Origin: an uncultured Eubacterium sp.
GTDB taxonomy: Bacteria; Bacillota; Clostridia; Oscillospirales; Acutalibacteraceae
Assembly: GCA_944380545.1 (NCBI GenBank)
Contig: CALWHV010000008.1
Span: 1-43,746 of the forward strand
Reading direction: 5' to 3'
Length of the DNA: 43,746 nucleotides
Shown one piece after another: positions 27,071 to 35,266 of this stretch; positions within the stretch are counted from its first letter, which is position 1; the number at the start of each line of letters is the position of its first letter. The notes beneath the pieces are model-generated. The model was not told the origin of the DNA and did no database searches. It saw nothing but the letters and a program-made list of their open reading frames with translations. The translations under genes and the position numbers were made by a program.

Positions 27071-28447
27071 TTATTCCGCGTCGCGCACATTGCTGATTAT
27101 ATCGCTCACCTTGCGCTCCATTTTTGAATCCTCGTCCATTTTCTTTTGGATCTCGTTTATGCTGTATATAACGGTGGAATATGTCTTGCCGAATTCACTG
27201 CCTATCTGCTCCAGCGTCATCGTCGTTATCTCGCGCATAATATACATACACATCTTTCTTGCAAGCGTGATGTTCGCTTTCTGGCGCGAGGAGCGTATAT
27301 CCTCCGGCGAAACGCCCTGCATCCTTGAAACCTCTTCAATAATGCGCTCAACGGTTACGGGGATGGGGGGCACATCGTCGTCTATAACATCCTTGATTAT
27401 CTTCTGCACGGCGGCGATGGTGGGCTCGCGGTGGGCAAGATTATCAAGAGCGGAGAGCTTTTTAACGGTGCCCTCAAGCTGGCGGATATTTGTTTTTATC
27501 TTGTTTGCTATGTATTCAACAACCTCGTTAGGGATATTGACGCCCAAAAGATTCGCCTTGTTTTTGATGATAAGGCAGCGCGTTTCAAATTCGGGGCTTT
27601 GTATGTCGGCAAGGATGCCGCCCTCAAATCTTGAAACCAGCCTTTCCGTAAGGCTCTTTATCTCTTTGGGCGGACGGTCGGAGGTGAGCACTATCTGCTT
27701 GCCGTTTTCAATAAGGGAGTTGAAGGTGTGGAAAAATTCCTCCTCCGTCTGCACCTTGCCGGAGATGAACTGTATATCGTCTATCAGCAACACATCTATC
27801 TTGCGGAACTTCATTCTGAATTCATCGGTGTTCTTATTGTCGAGCGCAACCATAAATTCGTTAAGAAAATCCTCCGAGCGCAGGTAAACAATCTTGAGAT
27901 TCGGAAAATTCTTTCTTATCTCGCAGCAGATGGCGTTCAGAATATGGGTCTTGCCGAGGCCTGATTTGCCGTAGATGAAAAGGGGATTGTAGTTGCTGTA
28001 GGAGCGGTCCGGATGGAGCCTGCCGCCGGGGTCCTTTGCAACCGCCTTTGCCGCGCGGTAGGCAAATCTGTTTGACGGGCCCTCAACAAAGGTTTCAAAG
28101 GTGAACTGGTCCTTTTTATCGTCCGGCAGGGGGTAGATATTATTATCCTCCTCAGGCTCCGCAGCGGGGGGCTCCTCCTTTTCTGTTTCGTCAAGCACAA
28201 ATTCAAGCTCAACGGGAAAACCCATAACCTCTTCAAAGCCCGCCCTTAGCATCTCGGCGTACTGGCCGCTTGCGATTTGGATTTTTATCATATTATCGCT
28301 GTGAAGATAAACGGTGTTGTTTTTAAACTCCTTAAATTCAAGATAGCCGGATTTGGAATTCAGCAGCCAGGAATTAAAGCCCGTCTGCGAAACATGCGGG
28401 CGCACATATTCAAGCACCTCGCGCCATATATCGTTTAATGTATCCAT
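27071..28447 (-). CDS. dnaA: Chromosomal replication initiator DnaA (divergent DNA-binding domain)
   Basis: AAA+ initiator that binds boxes at oriC and opens it. The protein has 458 residues, with GAGGGG upstream of the ATG. Domain I is at the N-terminus, a short acidic linker lies at about residues 95-115, then AAA+: Walker A GKSGLGKTH, Walker B VLLIDDIQF, sensor TSDRPP, arginine-finger segment RLVSRFEGG. In domain IV the usual FGGRDHTTV is FGKTYSTV (residues 419-426), one residue shorter. Aligned by eye, E. coli Asp433, His434, Thr435 become Thr422, Tyr423, Ser424, and Arg399 becomes Gln389. The boxes nearby are also non-standard. Confidence 0.97.
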   Translation of the reverse strand: MDTLNDIWREVLEYVRPHVSQTGFNSWLLNSKSGYLEFKEFKNNTVYLHSDNMIKIQIASGQYAEMLRAGFEEVMGFPVELEFVLDETEKEEPPAAEPEEDNNIYPLPDDKKDQFTFETFVEGPSNRFAYRAAKAVAKDPGGRLHPDRSYSNYNPLFIYGKSGLGKTHILNAICCEIRKNFPNLKIVYLRSEDFLNEFMVALDNKNTDEFRMKFRKIDVLLIDDIQFISGKVQTEEEFFHTFNSLIENGKQIVLTSDRPPKEIKSLTERLVSRFEGGILADIQSPEFETRCLIIKNKANLLGVNIPNEVVEYIANKIKTNIRQLEGTVKKLSALDNLAHREPTIAAVQKIIKDVIDDDVPPIPVTVERIIEEVSRMQGVSPEDIRSSRQKANITLARKMCMYIMREITTMTLEQIGSEFGKTYSTVIYSINEIQKKMDEDSKMERKVSDIISNVRDAE

Positions 28448-28468
28448 AAATTCCCCTCAAAGAAAAGC

Positions 28469-28489
28469 TGTTTGAAAATATGTTTAAAA
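28469..28489. promoter_or_regulatory. Putative DnaA boxes in the dnaA leader
   Basis: TGTTTGAAA (28469-28477) and TGTTTAAAA (28481-28489) lie between the dnaA promoter and its ATG, where DnaA could repress its own gene. The next ~130 bp (to about 28610) are extremely AT-rich. Confidence 0.6.
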
Positions 28490-28509
28490 CTTTAAAATAT
28501 ATCTGATAC

Positions 28510-28538
28510 ATTATATCACTTTATTTAATAATATACAA
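28510..28538 (-). promoter_or_regulatory. dnaA promoter
   Basis: Minus-strand -35 TTGTAT (28533-28538), 17-nt spacer, -10 TATAAT (28510-28515). The leader is about 55 nt and contains the two boxes. Confidence 0.7.
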
Positions 28539-28640
28539 TACTTAAATAATATTATATATCTAAATAATTGTAAGATTTTAAATATTATAACATTTATTAT
28601 TCACGCGGCGCAGGGGAGGGCGTAATTTTTATATTTAACC

Positions 28641-28669
28641 TTGTTTTATTATGGGCGGTAATGTATAAT
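28641..28669 (+). promoter_or_regulatory. Promoter of the LCP-like gene and folate operon
   Basis: -35 TTGTTT (28641-28646), 17-nt spacer, -10 TATAAT (28664-28669). Divergent from the dnaA promoter. Confidence 0.7.
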
Positions 28670-28700
28670 AAAACCTGAAAAAAAGAAAGGAGCGCCGCCG

Positions 28701-29618
28701 TTGAGAATCTTTAAAAACAGGGGCGATATATACATATCCTCCTCGCGCGTAAAGGGCGATCTTGAGCAGAAGCTGCTTATAGCCGCGCTTGTGTTCGTAG
28801 TTGCGTTCACGGCGGTTTTTCTGCTTGTTTTCGGAATAAAATATGATTTTTCTTTCAAGGCGTTCGTAACGCCGGAGGATTTAAAGCCGCAGCAGGATGA
28901 AAGCGAGCAGCTTCTGCCGCAGGTGCAGGGAAAAACGAATCTGCTTTTTCTTTTGAGCAATGAAAACACGGAAGAGCTTTACGCCTGCGCCCTTTTCCAG
29001 GCGGATATGGACACGGTGTCGTACAAATCGTGCGCCCTTTCGCCGGACACGCTGTGCGGCTCCGAGACCCTGTCACAGATATACCTGTCGCGCGGGGCTG
29101 CGGGCGTTTCAAGCGGCATTTCGCGCCTTTTCGGCGTTGAGATAGATTATTACGCCGATTTTAACTATACTGATTATTCGGATTTTTACGACACGCTCGG
29201 CAGCGTCAACTACACGGTTTTGAGCGAGGTGAGGTATAAGGACACCTCCCGCTACGGCTACAATATCAGGGTAAGCGAGGGCGAGCAGACCCTTTCGGGC
29301 GACGACGCCGTAAAGCTGCTGCGCTATTATATCTCGCACGAAAAGAATTTTTCCGCGGCAAACGAGCTGATACTCACCTGCGTGTCGCAGCACATAAACG
29401 CCGAAAATTACGAAAAGAGCGACCGCATTTTCAGCAAGTTCATAGAGTGCGCCGAAACAAATATCACCGTGCGCGACTACACGGCGCACAGAAACGATCT
29501 TACCGTGCTTTCAAGCGAGACCACGGGCGTGAATGTTTACGGTGTAAACGCCGTTTACGACGGCAGCTCCGTTATTTCGGACAGCGTTAAGGATATAGTT
29601 TCAAGCTTTTCAAAATAA
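28701..29618 (+). CDS. LCP-like membrane-anchored protein
   Basis: 305 residues from a TTG with AAAGGAG 8 nt upstream. One transmembrane helix at about residues 25-48 (LLIAALVFVVAFTAVFLLVF) is followed by an extracellular domain. NLLFLLSNENTEELYACALF and YYADFNYTDYSDFYDTLGSV echo the LCP fold, but the GxDxR-type and RIRH motifs seen in the LCP gene at 16005 are missing. It may be a non-catalytic or divergent LCP relative. First gene right of the origin, 20 nt before folE. Confidence 0.65.
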   Translation: MRIFKNRGDIYISSSRVKGDLEQKLLIAALVFVVAFTAVFLLVFGIKYDFSFKAFVTPEDLKPQQDESEQLLPQVQGKTNLLFLLSNENTEELYACALFQADMDTVSYKSCALSPDTLCGSETLSQIYLSRGAAGVSSGISRLFGVEIDYYADFNYTDYSDFYDTLGSVNYTVLSEVRYKDTSRYGYNIRVSEGEQTLSGDDAVKLLRYYISHEKNFSAANELILTCVSQHINAENYEKSDRIFSKFIECAETNITVRDYTAHRNDLTVLSSETTGVNVYGVNAVYDGSSVISDSVKDIVSSFSK

Positions 29619-29637
29619 ACCTCAAGAAGGGTGAAAT

Positions 29638-30201
29638 ATGGATAAGGAAAAGATAAAAAAAGCGGTAAGAGAGATACTTGAGGCGGTGGGCGAGGATCCA
29701 AACAGACCCGGCCTTGCGGAAACGCCGCGCCGCGTTGCCGATATGTATGAGGAGATGTTCGCCGGCCTTTCCGAAAGTCCCGAACGGCACCTGAAATTTT
29801 TTGACGAGCGTTCAAACGATGAAATGGTGATAGTGCGCGATATTCCGTTTGCCTCGATGTGCGAGCATCATCTGCTGCCCTTCGTGGGAAAGGCGCATAT
29901 TGCTTATATCCCCAGCGAAAACAAGATAATAGGGCTTTCAAAGATAGCCAGGATAGTTGATAATTTTGCAAAGCGCCCGCAGGTGCAGGAGAGGCTCACG
30001 CACGATATCGCCGATTTTCTCTATAAAAAGATGAGCGCGCAGGGCGTTGCCGTCATCATAGAGGCGGAGCATATGTGTATGAGCATCCGCGGTGCAAAGG
30101 CGTCCGGCAGCATCACGCAGACCTCTGCGCTTCGCGGCATAATCAGAACGGACGCGCGCACCAGGGCGGAGGCGCTCGCGCTGCTCGACAAGAGGGCGTA
30201 A
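29638..30201 (+). CDS. folE: GTP cyclohydrolase I
   Basis: Converts GTP to dihydroneopterin triphosphate, the first step of folate synthesis. The protein has 187 residues. [17 protein letters not shown] and the zinc and catalytic segment [20 protein letters not shown] are present. [25 protein letters not shown] sequence near the C-terminus carries the second zinc Cys and is family-typical. GAAGGGTG precedes the ATG. Starts the folE-folP-ybjQ-folB-folK run. Confidence 0.97.
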   Translation: MDKEKIKKAVREILEAVGEDPNRPGLAETPRRVADMYEEMFAGLSESPERHLKFFDERSNDEMVIVRDIPFASMCEHHLLPFVGKAHIAYIPSENKIIGLSKIARIVDNFAKRPQVQERLTHDIADFLYKKMSAQGVAVIIEAEHMCMSIRGAKASGSITQTSALRGIIRTDARTRAEALALLDKRA

Positions 30202-30203
30202 AG

Positions 30204-31022
30204 ATGTGGAAATGCGGCTCAAAAAGCATTGAATACGGCAAAAAAACGCTGATAATGGCAATAATAAACGCCACGCCCGATTCGTTTTCGGACGGAGGCG
30301 AGGCGCTTGAGCCGGAGGCGGCGCTCAAAAGGGCGCTCGAGGCGGAGGAGCACGGCGCGGATATTATAGACATCGGCGCGCAGTCCACCCGCCCCGGCTT
30401 TAAGCTCATAAGCGCAGAGGAGGAGTGGCAAAGGCTTGAAAAGCCGCTTCGCCTTATAAGAAAAAGCACCGCGCTGCCTGTTTCGGTGGACACCTTTTAT
30501 CCCGAGGTGGCTCGCCGCGCGGCTCAAAGCGGCGCGGATATAATAAACGATGTTTCCGGCGTTCTGACCCCGCAAAAGGCGCAGGCGCTCGGCGGTCTCG
30601 GTCTTGTGATAACCTTTTCCGCCGCCGGCGGAGCAAAGGAGGCGGCGCGCTTTTTTGAAAAGGCGGTCGCAGAGGCAAAAGAGCTCGGAATAAAAAAGGA
30701 GCAGCTCTGCCTTGACCCGGGAATCGGCTTTTCAAAAAGCAGGGCGCAGGATCTGGAACTCATCGCCCGCGCCGGCGAGTGCAAAGCGGCGGAGCTGCCG
30801 CTGCTGCTGGGCTTCAGCCGCAAAAGAGTGATAGGCGAATATTCGCACCAGAGCGAGCCCAAAAAGCGCGTATACGGCAATATAGCGGCGGATACGGCGG
30901 CGATTTTCGCCGGGGCGGACATACTTCGCCTGCACGATGTAAAAAGCGAGATACAGGGCGTGCTGCTTGCAGACGCGCTGAAAAAAATAAAGCAAAACGA
31001 TTTTAAGGAGGAAAATCTATGA
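30204..31022 (+). CDS. folP: Dihydropteroate synthase
   Basis: Joins p-aminobenzoate to the pterin; target of sulfonamides. The start at 30204 ([12 protein letters not shown]) lies 2 nt after folE and gives 272 residues. TIM-barrel signatures in order: [69 protein letters not shown] and LRLHDV. All expected substrate loops are present. Confidence 0.97.
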   Translation: MWKCGSKSIEYGKKTLIMAIINATPDSFSDGGEALEPEAALKRALEAEEHGADIIDIGAQSTRPGFKLISAEEEWQRLEKPLRLIRKSTALPVSVDTFYPEVARRAAQSGADIINDVSGVLTPQKAQALGGLGLVITFSAAGGAKEAARFFEKAVAEAKELGIKKEQLCLDPGIGFSKSRAQDLELIARAGECKAAELPLLLGFSRKRVIGEYSHQSEPKKRVYGNIAADTAAIFAGADILRLHDVKSEIQGVLLADALKKIKQNDFKEENL

Positions 31023-31345
31023 TAAGCGTTACCACCCCCACCCTTGAAAACGGCAGGATAGTGGAATACAAGGGCATAATCTTCGGCGAGGTAGTTGCCG
31101 GCATCAATTTCATCAAGGATTTCGGCGCGTCCATAAGAAACATAGTGGGCGGCAGAAGCGCCGGCTACGAGGAGGAGCTCGTCAAGGCAAGAAACGAGGC
31201 AATCGCAGAGATGGAGGCGCGCGCACAGCAGCTCGGCGCAAACGCCGTTGTGGGCGTGGATATAGATTACGAGACCTTCGGCAACGCCGGAATGATAATC
31301 GTCACCGCCAGCGGCACCGCGGTGGTTGTGCAAAACAAAGAATGA
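31019..31345 (+). CDS. YbjQ family (UPF0145) protein
   Basis: 108 residues. [20 protein letters not shown], then [20 protein letters not shown] and [14 protein letters not shown] are clear YbjQ/UPF0145 features. Family members form pentamers and have been called heavy-metal-binding, but the function is unknown. It overlaps folP by 4 nt and folB by 4 nt, with AAGGAGG upstream, so it is translationally coupled inside the folate operon. Confidence 0.9.
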   Translation: MISVTTPTLENGRIVEYKGIIFGEVVAGINFIKDFGASIRNIVGGRSAGYEEELVKARNEAIAEMEARAQQLGANAVVGVDIDYETFGNAGMIIVTASGTAVVVQNKE

Positions 31346-31704
31346 CGGATAAGATAATCATAAAAGGCCTGCGCCTTTTCGCCTACCACGGGGTGAACCC
31401 GGAGGAAAAGGAGCAGGGCCAGGAATTTGAGCTTGATATAACGCTTTTTGCAGACCTTTCGGCGGCGTGCGAAAGCGACGATGTGGAAAACACCGTTTCC
31501 TACGCAAAGGTGGTAAAAACAGTGCGCCGCGTGTTTTTGCAGAAAAAGCACGACCTTATAGAGAGCGCCGCCGAGGCGGTCGCTCAGGCGGTGCTGAGCG
31601 AATATGCGCTCGTACAGAGCGTCTGCGTAAGGCTCAAAAAGCCGCACGCGCCGGTCAGCGCGGATTTTGACTATATGGCCGTGGAGATAACAAGAAGCAG
31701 GTGA
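31342..31704 (+). CDS. folB: Dihydroneopterin aldolase
   Basis: Cleaves dihydroneopterin to hydroxymethyl-dihydropterin and glycolaldehyde. The protein has 120 residues. [20 protein letters not shown] with the conserved Glu and [10 protein letters not shown] are at the N-terminus, the AKVVKTV segment lies in the middle, and [20 protein letters not shown] at the end includes the catalytic Lys. Confidence 0.95.
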   Translation: MTDKIIIKGLRLFAYHGVNPEEKEQGQEFELDITLFADLSAACESDDVENTVSYAKVVKTVRRVFLQKKHDLIESAAEAVAQAVLSEYALVQSVCVRLKKPHAPVSADFDYMAVEITRSR

Positions 31705-31708
31705 TATT

Positions 31709-32191
31709 TTGAAATTCGTTTTGGGGCTCGGCACAAATCTGGGCGAAAGGGAAAACAACCTGCGCCTTGCCGTTGCCGCGCTGCGCGCGCTGCCCGAAAC
31801 GCGGGTGATAAAGCTCTCGCGCGTGTACGAGACCTCGCCCGTGGGCTACGACGGGCAGGGCGACTTTCTGAACTGCGCCGCGCTGCTTGAAAGCTCGCTC
31901 ACCCCGCACGAGATGCTGGGCGCGTGCCTCGGAGCGGAGGCGGCTATGGGCAGGGTGCGCACAATCAAAAACGGACCGCGCGTGATAGACATAGACCTGC
32001 TTTTTGCGCAGGACGAAAAAATATCGTCGCCGAATCTAACCCTGCCGCACCCGCAGATAAAGAACCGCCTTTTTGTGCTGTTGCCGCTTTTTGACCTGTT
32101 TGAGGATAAAACCGTGTTCGGCTTCGACCTCTCGGGCGCGGCGGAAAAAATAACGGACCAGCGAATAAAAGAGACAAAGCTCAGGCTTTAG
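31709..32191 (+). CDS. folK: Hydroxymethyl-dihydropterin pyrophosphokinase
   Basis: Transfers pyrophosphate from ATP to hydroxymethyl-dihydropterin, giving the FolP substrate. The protein has 160 residues and starts with TTG. LGLGTNLGERENNLRLAVAA and SRVYETSPVGYDGQGDFLN are the N-terminal signatures. GPRVIDIDLLFAQ contains the metal-binding Asp pair and LPHPQIKNRLFVLLPL follows. Last gene of the folate run. Confidence 0.96.
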   Translation: MKFVLGLGTNLGERENNLRLAVAALRALPETRVIKLSRVYETSPVGYDGQGDFLNCAALLESSLTPHEMLGACLGAEAAMGRVRTIKNGPRVIDIDLLFAQDEKISSPNLTLPHPQIKNRLFVLLPLFDLFEDKTVFGFDLSGAAEKITDQRIKETKLRL

Positions 32192-32243
32192 CGGCAAGCA
32201 GGCGAAAACGCACGGGCGCATATTGATTTCGGCTCGGCGGGAT

Positions 32244-32420
32244 TTACATCATCGCTGAAACCGTGTCAACAAAATGCGAAACGGAATCAACCGCCTTTTG
32301 CATCGTGCGCCTTGCCTTGCGGCTGTTCGAGCCCATCGTTGAAGCCGCGCCCGCCACAACGGAGCCTACCGCCATCGCAACGCCGATGCCCTTAACAATG
32401 TTTTGTGTTTTCTTTTTCAT
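32244..32420 (-). CDS. Small YtxH-like membrane peptide (58 aa)
   Basis: Starts at ATG 32420 with AAGGAG 8 nt upstream. The sequence begins MKKKTQNIVKGIGVAMAVGS and has a short hydrophobic, glycine/alanine-rich segment at residues 10-28. An amphipathic basic stretch (NSRKARRTMQKAVDSVSHFV) follows. It resembles small YtxH-type stress peptides by architecture only. Convergent with folK. Function unknown. Confidence 0.7.
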   Translation of the reverse strand: MKKKTQNIVKGIGVAMAVGSVVAGAASTMGSNSRKARRTMQKAVDSVSHFVDTVSAMM

Positions 32421-32523
32421 AACAGATTCTCCTTATCGCAAAAATACGCGCGTCAAGCCGCAGCTTAAAGCGCAGTAATATTTTTTGCAAAACCCGCCCT
32501 TTAATCTGTGAAAATTTCTGTCA

Positions 32524-32570
32524 AAAAAATAAAAAAACGGGAAGCCACAGAGCTTCCCGTTTTTGTTTTA
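32524..32570. terminator. Bidirectional terminator beside the GNAT gene
   Basis: AAACGGGAAGC (32535-32545), 6-nt loop, GCTTCCCGTTT (32552-32562), with A/T tracts on both sides. It ends the GNAT transcript on the minus strand. Confidence 0.9.
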
Positions 32571-32578
32571 TTCTGCCT

Positions 32579-33484
32579 TTATTCTGCTTTGCCGGCGGGG
32601 GATTTTTCGGCTTTTTTCGCCTGTTGCTTTTTCTGTGCGCTTTTTTCGGCGGGCTGTTTTTTCTGTGCGCTTTTTTCCGCCTGTTGTTTTTTCTGTGTGT
32701 TCTTTGCCGCGGGCGGATTTTTGGCGTTTGATCTTGCGTTTTGCTGCTTTTTGGCAGCCGCTTTTGAGTTTTGGCGCTTTTGGGCGCGCGCGGAGGCGTT
32801 TATCTCGTCGGCTAAAAACGGCAGCAGGGGGCGGCCGTGCTGCATAGCGTCCGCCGCAAGCTGGCTTTTAACGATGTTTATGATGCGGCGGGCGGTCTGC
32901 GCATCGTCGGACATCTTGTTTTCGTCCAGATATTTGTAGGCACGCTCGCGCGCCTGCGGAAATTCATACCGCTTGATTCGGTAGATGATGTAGCCGCGCA
33001 TCTCGCCGTGCTCCTTCATCTGCACAAAGCGGTACCTCTTCATCCCCACGCGCGTAACAAGCCTTTTAAACGGCTCGTTATTTACGCCCACAAAGGCGTA
33101 GATAACCGAAAAGCCGTTCGTTTTGAACGCCATCGCAAGCGTATAGACCGCCGCCTCGGTAGCGTAGCCCATATGCTGAAATTCGCTTCTGAGCATCACG
33201 CGCAGCACAGGCAGCGCCGTGCCGTAAAAATCCTCGTAGCAGATGCCGGCAAGCCCTATCGGCATCTTGCTCAGCGGCGAAGCATAGCCCGGCAGGCGCA
33301 CTGCGCGCATACCCAAACCGGTCTGCGTGTAGCGCTTAAGCTCGTTTCTTATCCAGGTCTGCGCCTGCTGCAGCGTGAACGGGTGCGCAAGGTCGTACAC
33401 CACATCCGGGTCCGTAAGCATCACCTCAAAGGCGGAAAAATCCTCTTTTCTGATCGCTTCAACTCCAACCCTTTTTTTAAACAT
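32579..33484 (-). CDS. GNAT-family acetyltransferase with K/A/Q repeat tail
   Basis: 301 residues with GGAGGGATGATCT before the ATG. Residues 1-165 form a GNAT domain (LTDPDVVYDLAHPFTLQQAQ, AGICYEDFYGTALPVLRVML, GYATEAAVYTLAMAFKTNGF), close to the RimJ/RimL branch. Residues 205-301 are low-complexity and strongly basic, with repeats of AEKSAQKKQ, ending AKKAEKSPAGKAE. The tail looks disordered and nucleic-acid-binding, reminiscent of histone H1-like tails. Substrate unknown. Confidence 0.8.
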   Translation of the reverse strand: MFKKRVGVEAIRKEDFSAFEVMLTDPDVVYDLAHPFTLQQAQTWIRNELKRYTQTGLGMRAVRLPGYASPLSKMPIGLAGICYEDFYGTALPVLRVMLRSEFQHMGYATEAAVYTLAMAFKTNGFSVIYAFVGVNNEPFKRLVTRVGMKRYRFVQMKEHGEMRGYIIYRIKRYEFPQARERAYKYLDENKMSDDAQTARRIINIVKSQLAADAMQHGRPLLPFLADEINASARAQKRQNSKAAAKKQQNARSNAKNPPAAKNTQKKQQAEKSAQKKQPAEKSAQKKQQAKKAEKSPAGKAE

Positions 33485-33507
33485 AGATCATCCCTCCGTC
33501 TGCCCGC

Positions 33508-34266
33508 TCAAAGCCGAACGGGCACGCCTTTCTCGCAAAGATATTTTTTAAGCTCGCAGATAGTAAGCTCGTTAAAGTGGAAAAGGCTTGCAGCCAGTAC
33601 CGCGTCCGCCGCGCCTTTTGTAAAAGCGTCGTAAAAATGCTCCTTTTTTCCTGCTCCGCCGCTCGCTATCACGGGCACGCCCACGGCGGCGGAAACGGCG
33701 CGCGTAAGCTCGTTGTCATAGCCGTTTTTCTGCCCGTCGCAGTCCATCGAGGTCAAAAGGATCTCGCCCGCGCCGCGCGAATACGCCTCCTTGGCCCACT
33801 CAACCGCGTCGATTCCGGTGGGGATCCGCCCTCCGTTAAGGTAGACCTCCCAGCCGCCCTGCGCCCTGCGCTTTGCGTCTATCGCGCACACAACGCACTG
33901 GCTGCCGAATTTCTCAGCCGCGTCGTTGATAAGCTGCGGGTTGCGCACCGCCGCGGAATTGACCGAGATTTTGTCCGCTCCGGCGCGCAGAAGCTCCTTG
34001 AAATCGTCTACACTCTTTATCCCGCCACCGACGGTGAACGGAATAAAAACGCGCTTTGCAACGCGCTCAACAATGTCCTTCATAGTGGAGCGCCCCTCGT
34101 GCGTGGCGGTGATGTCCAGCAGCACCAGCTCGTCCGCGCCGGCTTCGTCGTATGCCGCTGCGCACTCAACCGGGTCGCCCGCGTCGCGCAGGTCAACAAA
34201 GGAAACGCCCTTTACAACTCTGCCGTCCTTAACATCAAGGCAGGGGATTATGCGTTTTGCGTACAT
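33508..34266 (-). CDS. hisF: Imidazole glycerol phosphate synthase subunit HisF
   Basis: Cyclase subunit of histidine synthesis, using ammonia from HisH to form imidazole glycerol phosphate and AICAR. The protein has 252 residues in a TIM barrel. The catalytic Asp pair is seen in [15 protein letters not shown] and [42 protein letters not shown] and [12 protein letters not shown] form the phosphate-binding loops. It overlaps hisH by 19 nt; no other his genes are in the window. Confidence 0.96.
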   Translation of the reverse strand: MYAKRIIPCLDVKDGRVVKGVSFVDLRDAGDPVECAAAYDEAGADELVLLDITATHEGRSTMKDIVERVAKRVFIPFTVGGGIKSVDDFKELLRAGADKISVNSAAVRNPQLINDAAEKFGSQCVVCAIDAKRRAQGGWEVYLNGGRIPTGIDAVEWAKEAYSRGAGEILLTSMDCDGQKNGYDNELTRAVSAAVGVPVIASGGAGKKEHFYDAFTKGAADAVLAASLFHFNELTICELKKYLCEKGVPVRL

Positions 34267-34880
34267 ATTTTTCCCTCCGCCGAAACAAAATTTTTAAGCA
34301 CCTTAAGCCCCGCGGCGCCGCTCTTTTCCGGGTGAAACTGCGTTGCAAAAAGATTGCCGCGCTCCGCCGCGCATTGAATGGTAACGCCGTATTGCGCCGT
34401 TGCGGCAACATCGGCCTCGCTTGCGCCGTTAAGGTAGTAGGAATGAACGAAATAAAAATATTCGCCGTTTTGCACGCCGTCAAAAAGCCGGCTGCCGGGA
34501 GAGATGCAAACGCTGTTCCAGCCCATATGCGGCACCTTCAGCCCGAGGGAGGCCGGTATGCGGCTTATCTTCCCCTGCAAAACGCCGAGCCCGTGCGCCC
34601 CCGGCGACTCCTCGCTTTCGCCGAACAAAAGCTGCAAGCCAAGGCAGATGCCCAAAAACGGCTTGCCGCTCAGCGCAGCCGCGCGCACGGCTTCAACAAG
34701 GCCGCTGCGCTCCATCGCCGCCATCGCGTCTCCGAAAGAGCCGACTCCGGGCAGGATAACGCTGTCTGCCGCGGCGATCTCGTTCGGGCTCGATGTTATG
34801 AAATTCGCCGCGCCGATATGGTCAAGCGCCTTTTTTACGCTCATCAGATTCCCCGCGCCGTAGTCTATTATAGCAGTCAT
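34248..34880 (-). CDS. hisH: Imidazole glycerol phosphate synthase glutaminase HisH
   Basis: Class I glutamine amidotransferase supplying ammonia to HisF. The protein has 210 residues. [20 protein letters not shown] at the N-terminus, [11 protein letters not shown], the nucleophile Cys in [15 protein letters not shown], and the His-Glu of FHPEKSG are all in place. First gene of the hisH-hisF pair. Confidence 0.96.
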   Translation of the reverse strand: MTAIIDYGAGNLMSVKKALDHIGAANFITSSPNEIAAADSVILPGVGSFGDAMAAMERSGLVEAVRAAALSGKPFLGICLGLQLLFGESEESPGAHGLGVLQGKISRIPASLGLKVPHMGWNSVCISPGSRLFDGVQNGEYFYFVHSYYLNGASEADVAATAQYGVTIQCAAERGNLFATQFHPEKSGAAGLKVLKNFVSAEGKICTQNA

Positions 34881-34948
34881 CAGCAGCCTCCGTTAAAATC
34901 ATCAAAAAATATTTTACCACATCCGCCGGGTCTTTTCAATATAAATCA

Positions 34949-34977
34949 TTGACAAACGCCGCGTTTTGATATACAAT
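34949..34977 (+). promoter_or_regulatory. Promoter of the tRNA-Ser transcript
   Basis: -35 TTGACA (34949-34954), 17-nt spacer, -10 TACAAT (34972-34977). It points to the tRNA-Ser gene, but 265 nt of leader with a decayed tRNA copy lie between. Confidence 0.75.
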
Positions 34978-35006
34978 TCAATGGAGCGGCGCAGGACGCC
35001 CGCCCC

Positions 35007-35266
35007 GCCCGATCAAATCCCCAAGCGCGGGTGAATTTTATAACGATTCATATACACAAGCGTATCGAAGTGGCATCGCCTGCGAGCGCGCCCGGTGGGC
35101 GAAGCAGCGAGCAGGGGATGGCGCCGCGGTCGAAAAAATCAAGGAAAGCGCAAGCCCGCAGATTTTTTCGGGTTACCGCAAGAGGATCATAACGGGCCTG
35201 CCCGTTCAAATCCGTAAGCGCGGGTAAATTATATAACAATTCATATACGGAAGCGTATCGAAGTGG
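35007..35266 (+). repeat. Direct repeat with decayed tRNA-Ser 5' copy
   Basis: A 67-bp segment at 35007-35073 recurs at 35200-35266 with 8 mismatches counted by eye. It covers the tRNA-Ser leader and the first 18 nt of the tRNA (GGAAGCGTATCGAAGTGG). In the upstream copy the first two tRNA bases are AC, and sequence after position 35073 is unrelated to tRNA-Ser. A 14-bp word TCATAACGGGCCTG also repeats at 35187-35200 and 35267-35280. A tandem tRNA duplication broken by a ~113-bp insert fits best. Confidence 0.75.

Noticed and set aside
28448..28700. Classical TTATCCACA boxes upstream of dnaA
   Set aside because: Searched by eye on both strands; none found, only the TGTTTAAAA-type words.
33475..33483. 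TTTTAAACA at the start of the GNAT gene
   Set aside because: It lies in the first codons (Met-Phe-Lys-Lys) and stands alone; most likely coding coincidence, not a DnaA box.
35048..35239. 63-codon minus-strand opening over the tRNA leader
   Set aside because: No ribosome site; it covers the tRNA duplication.
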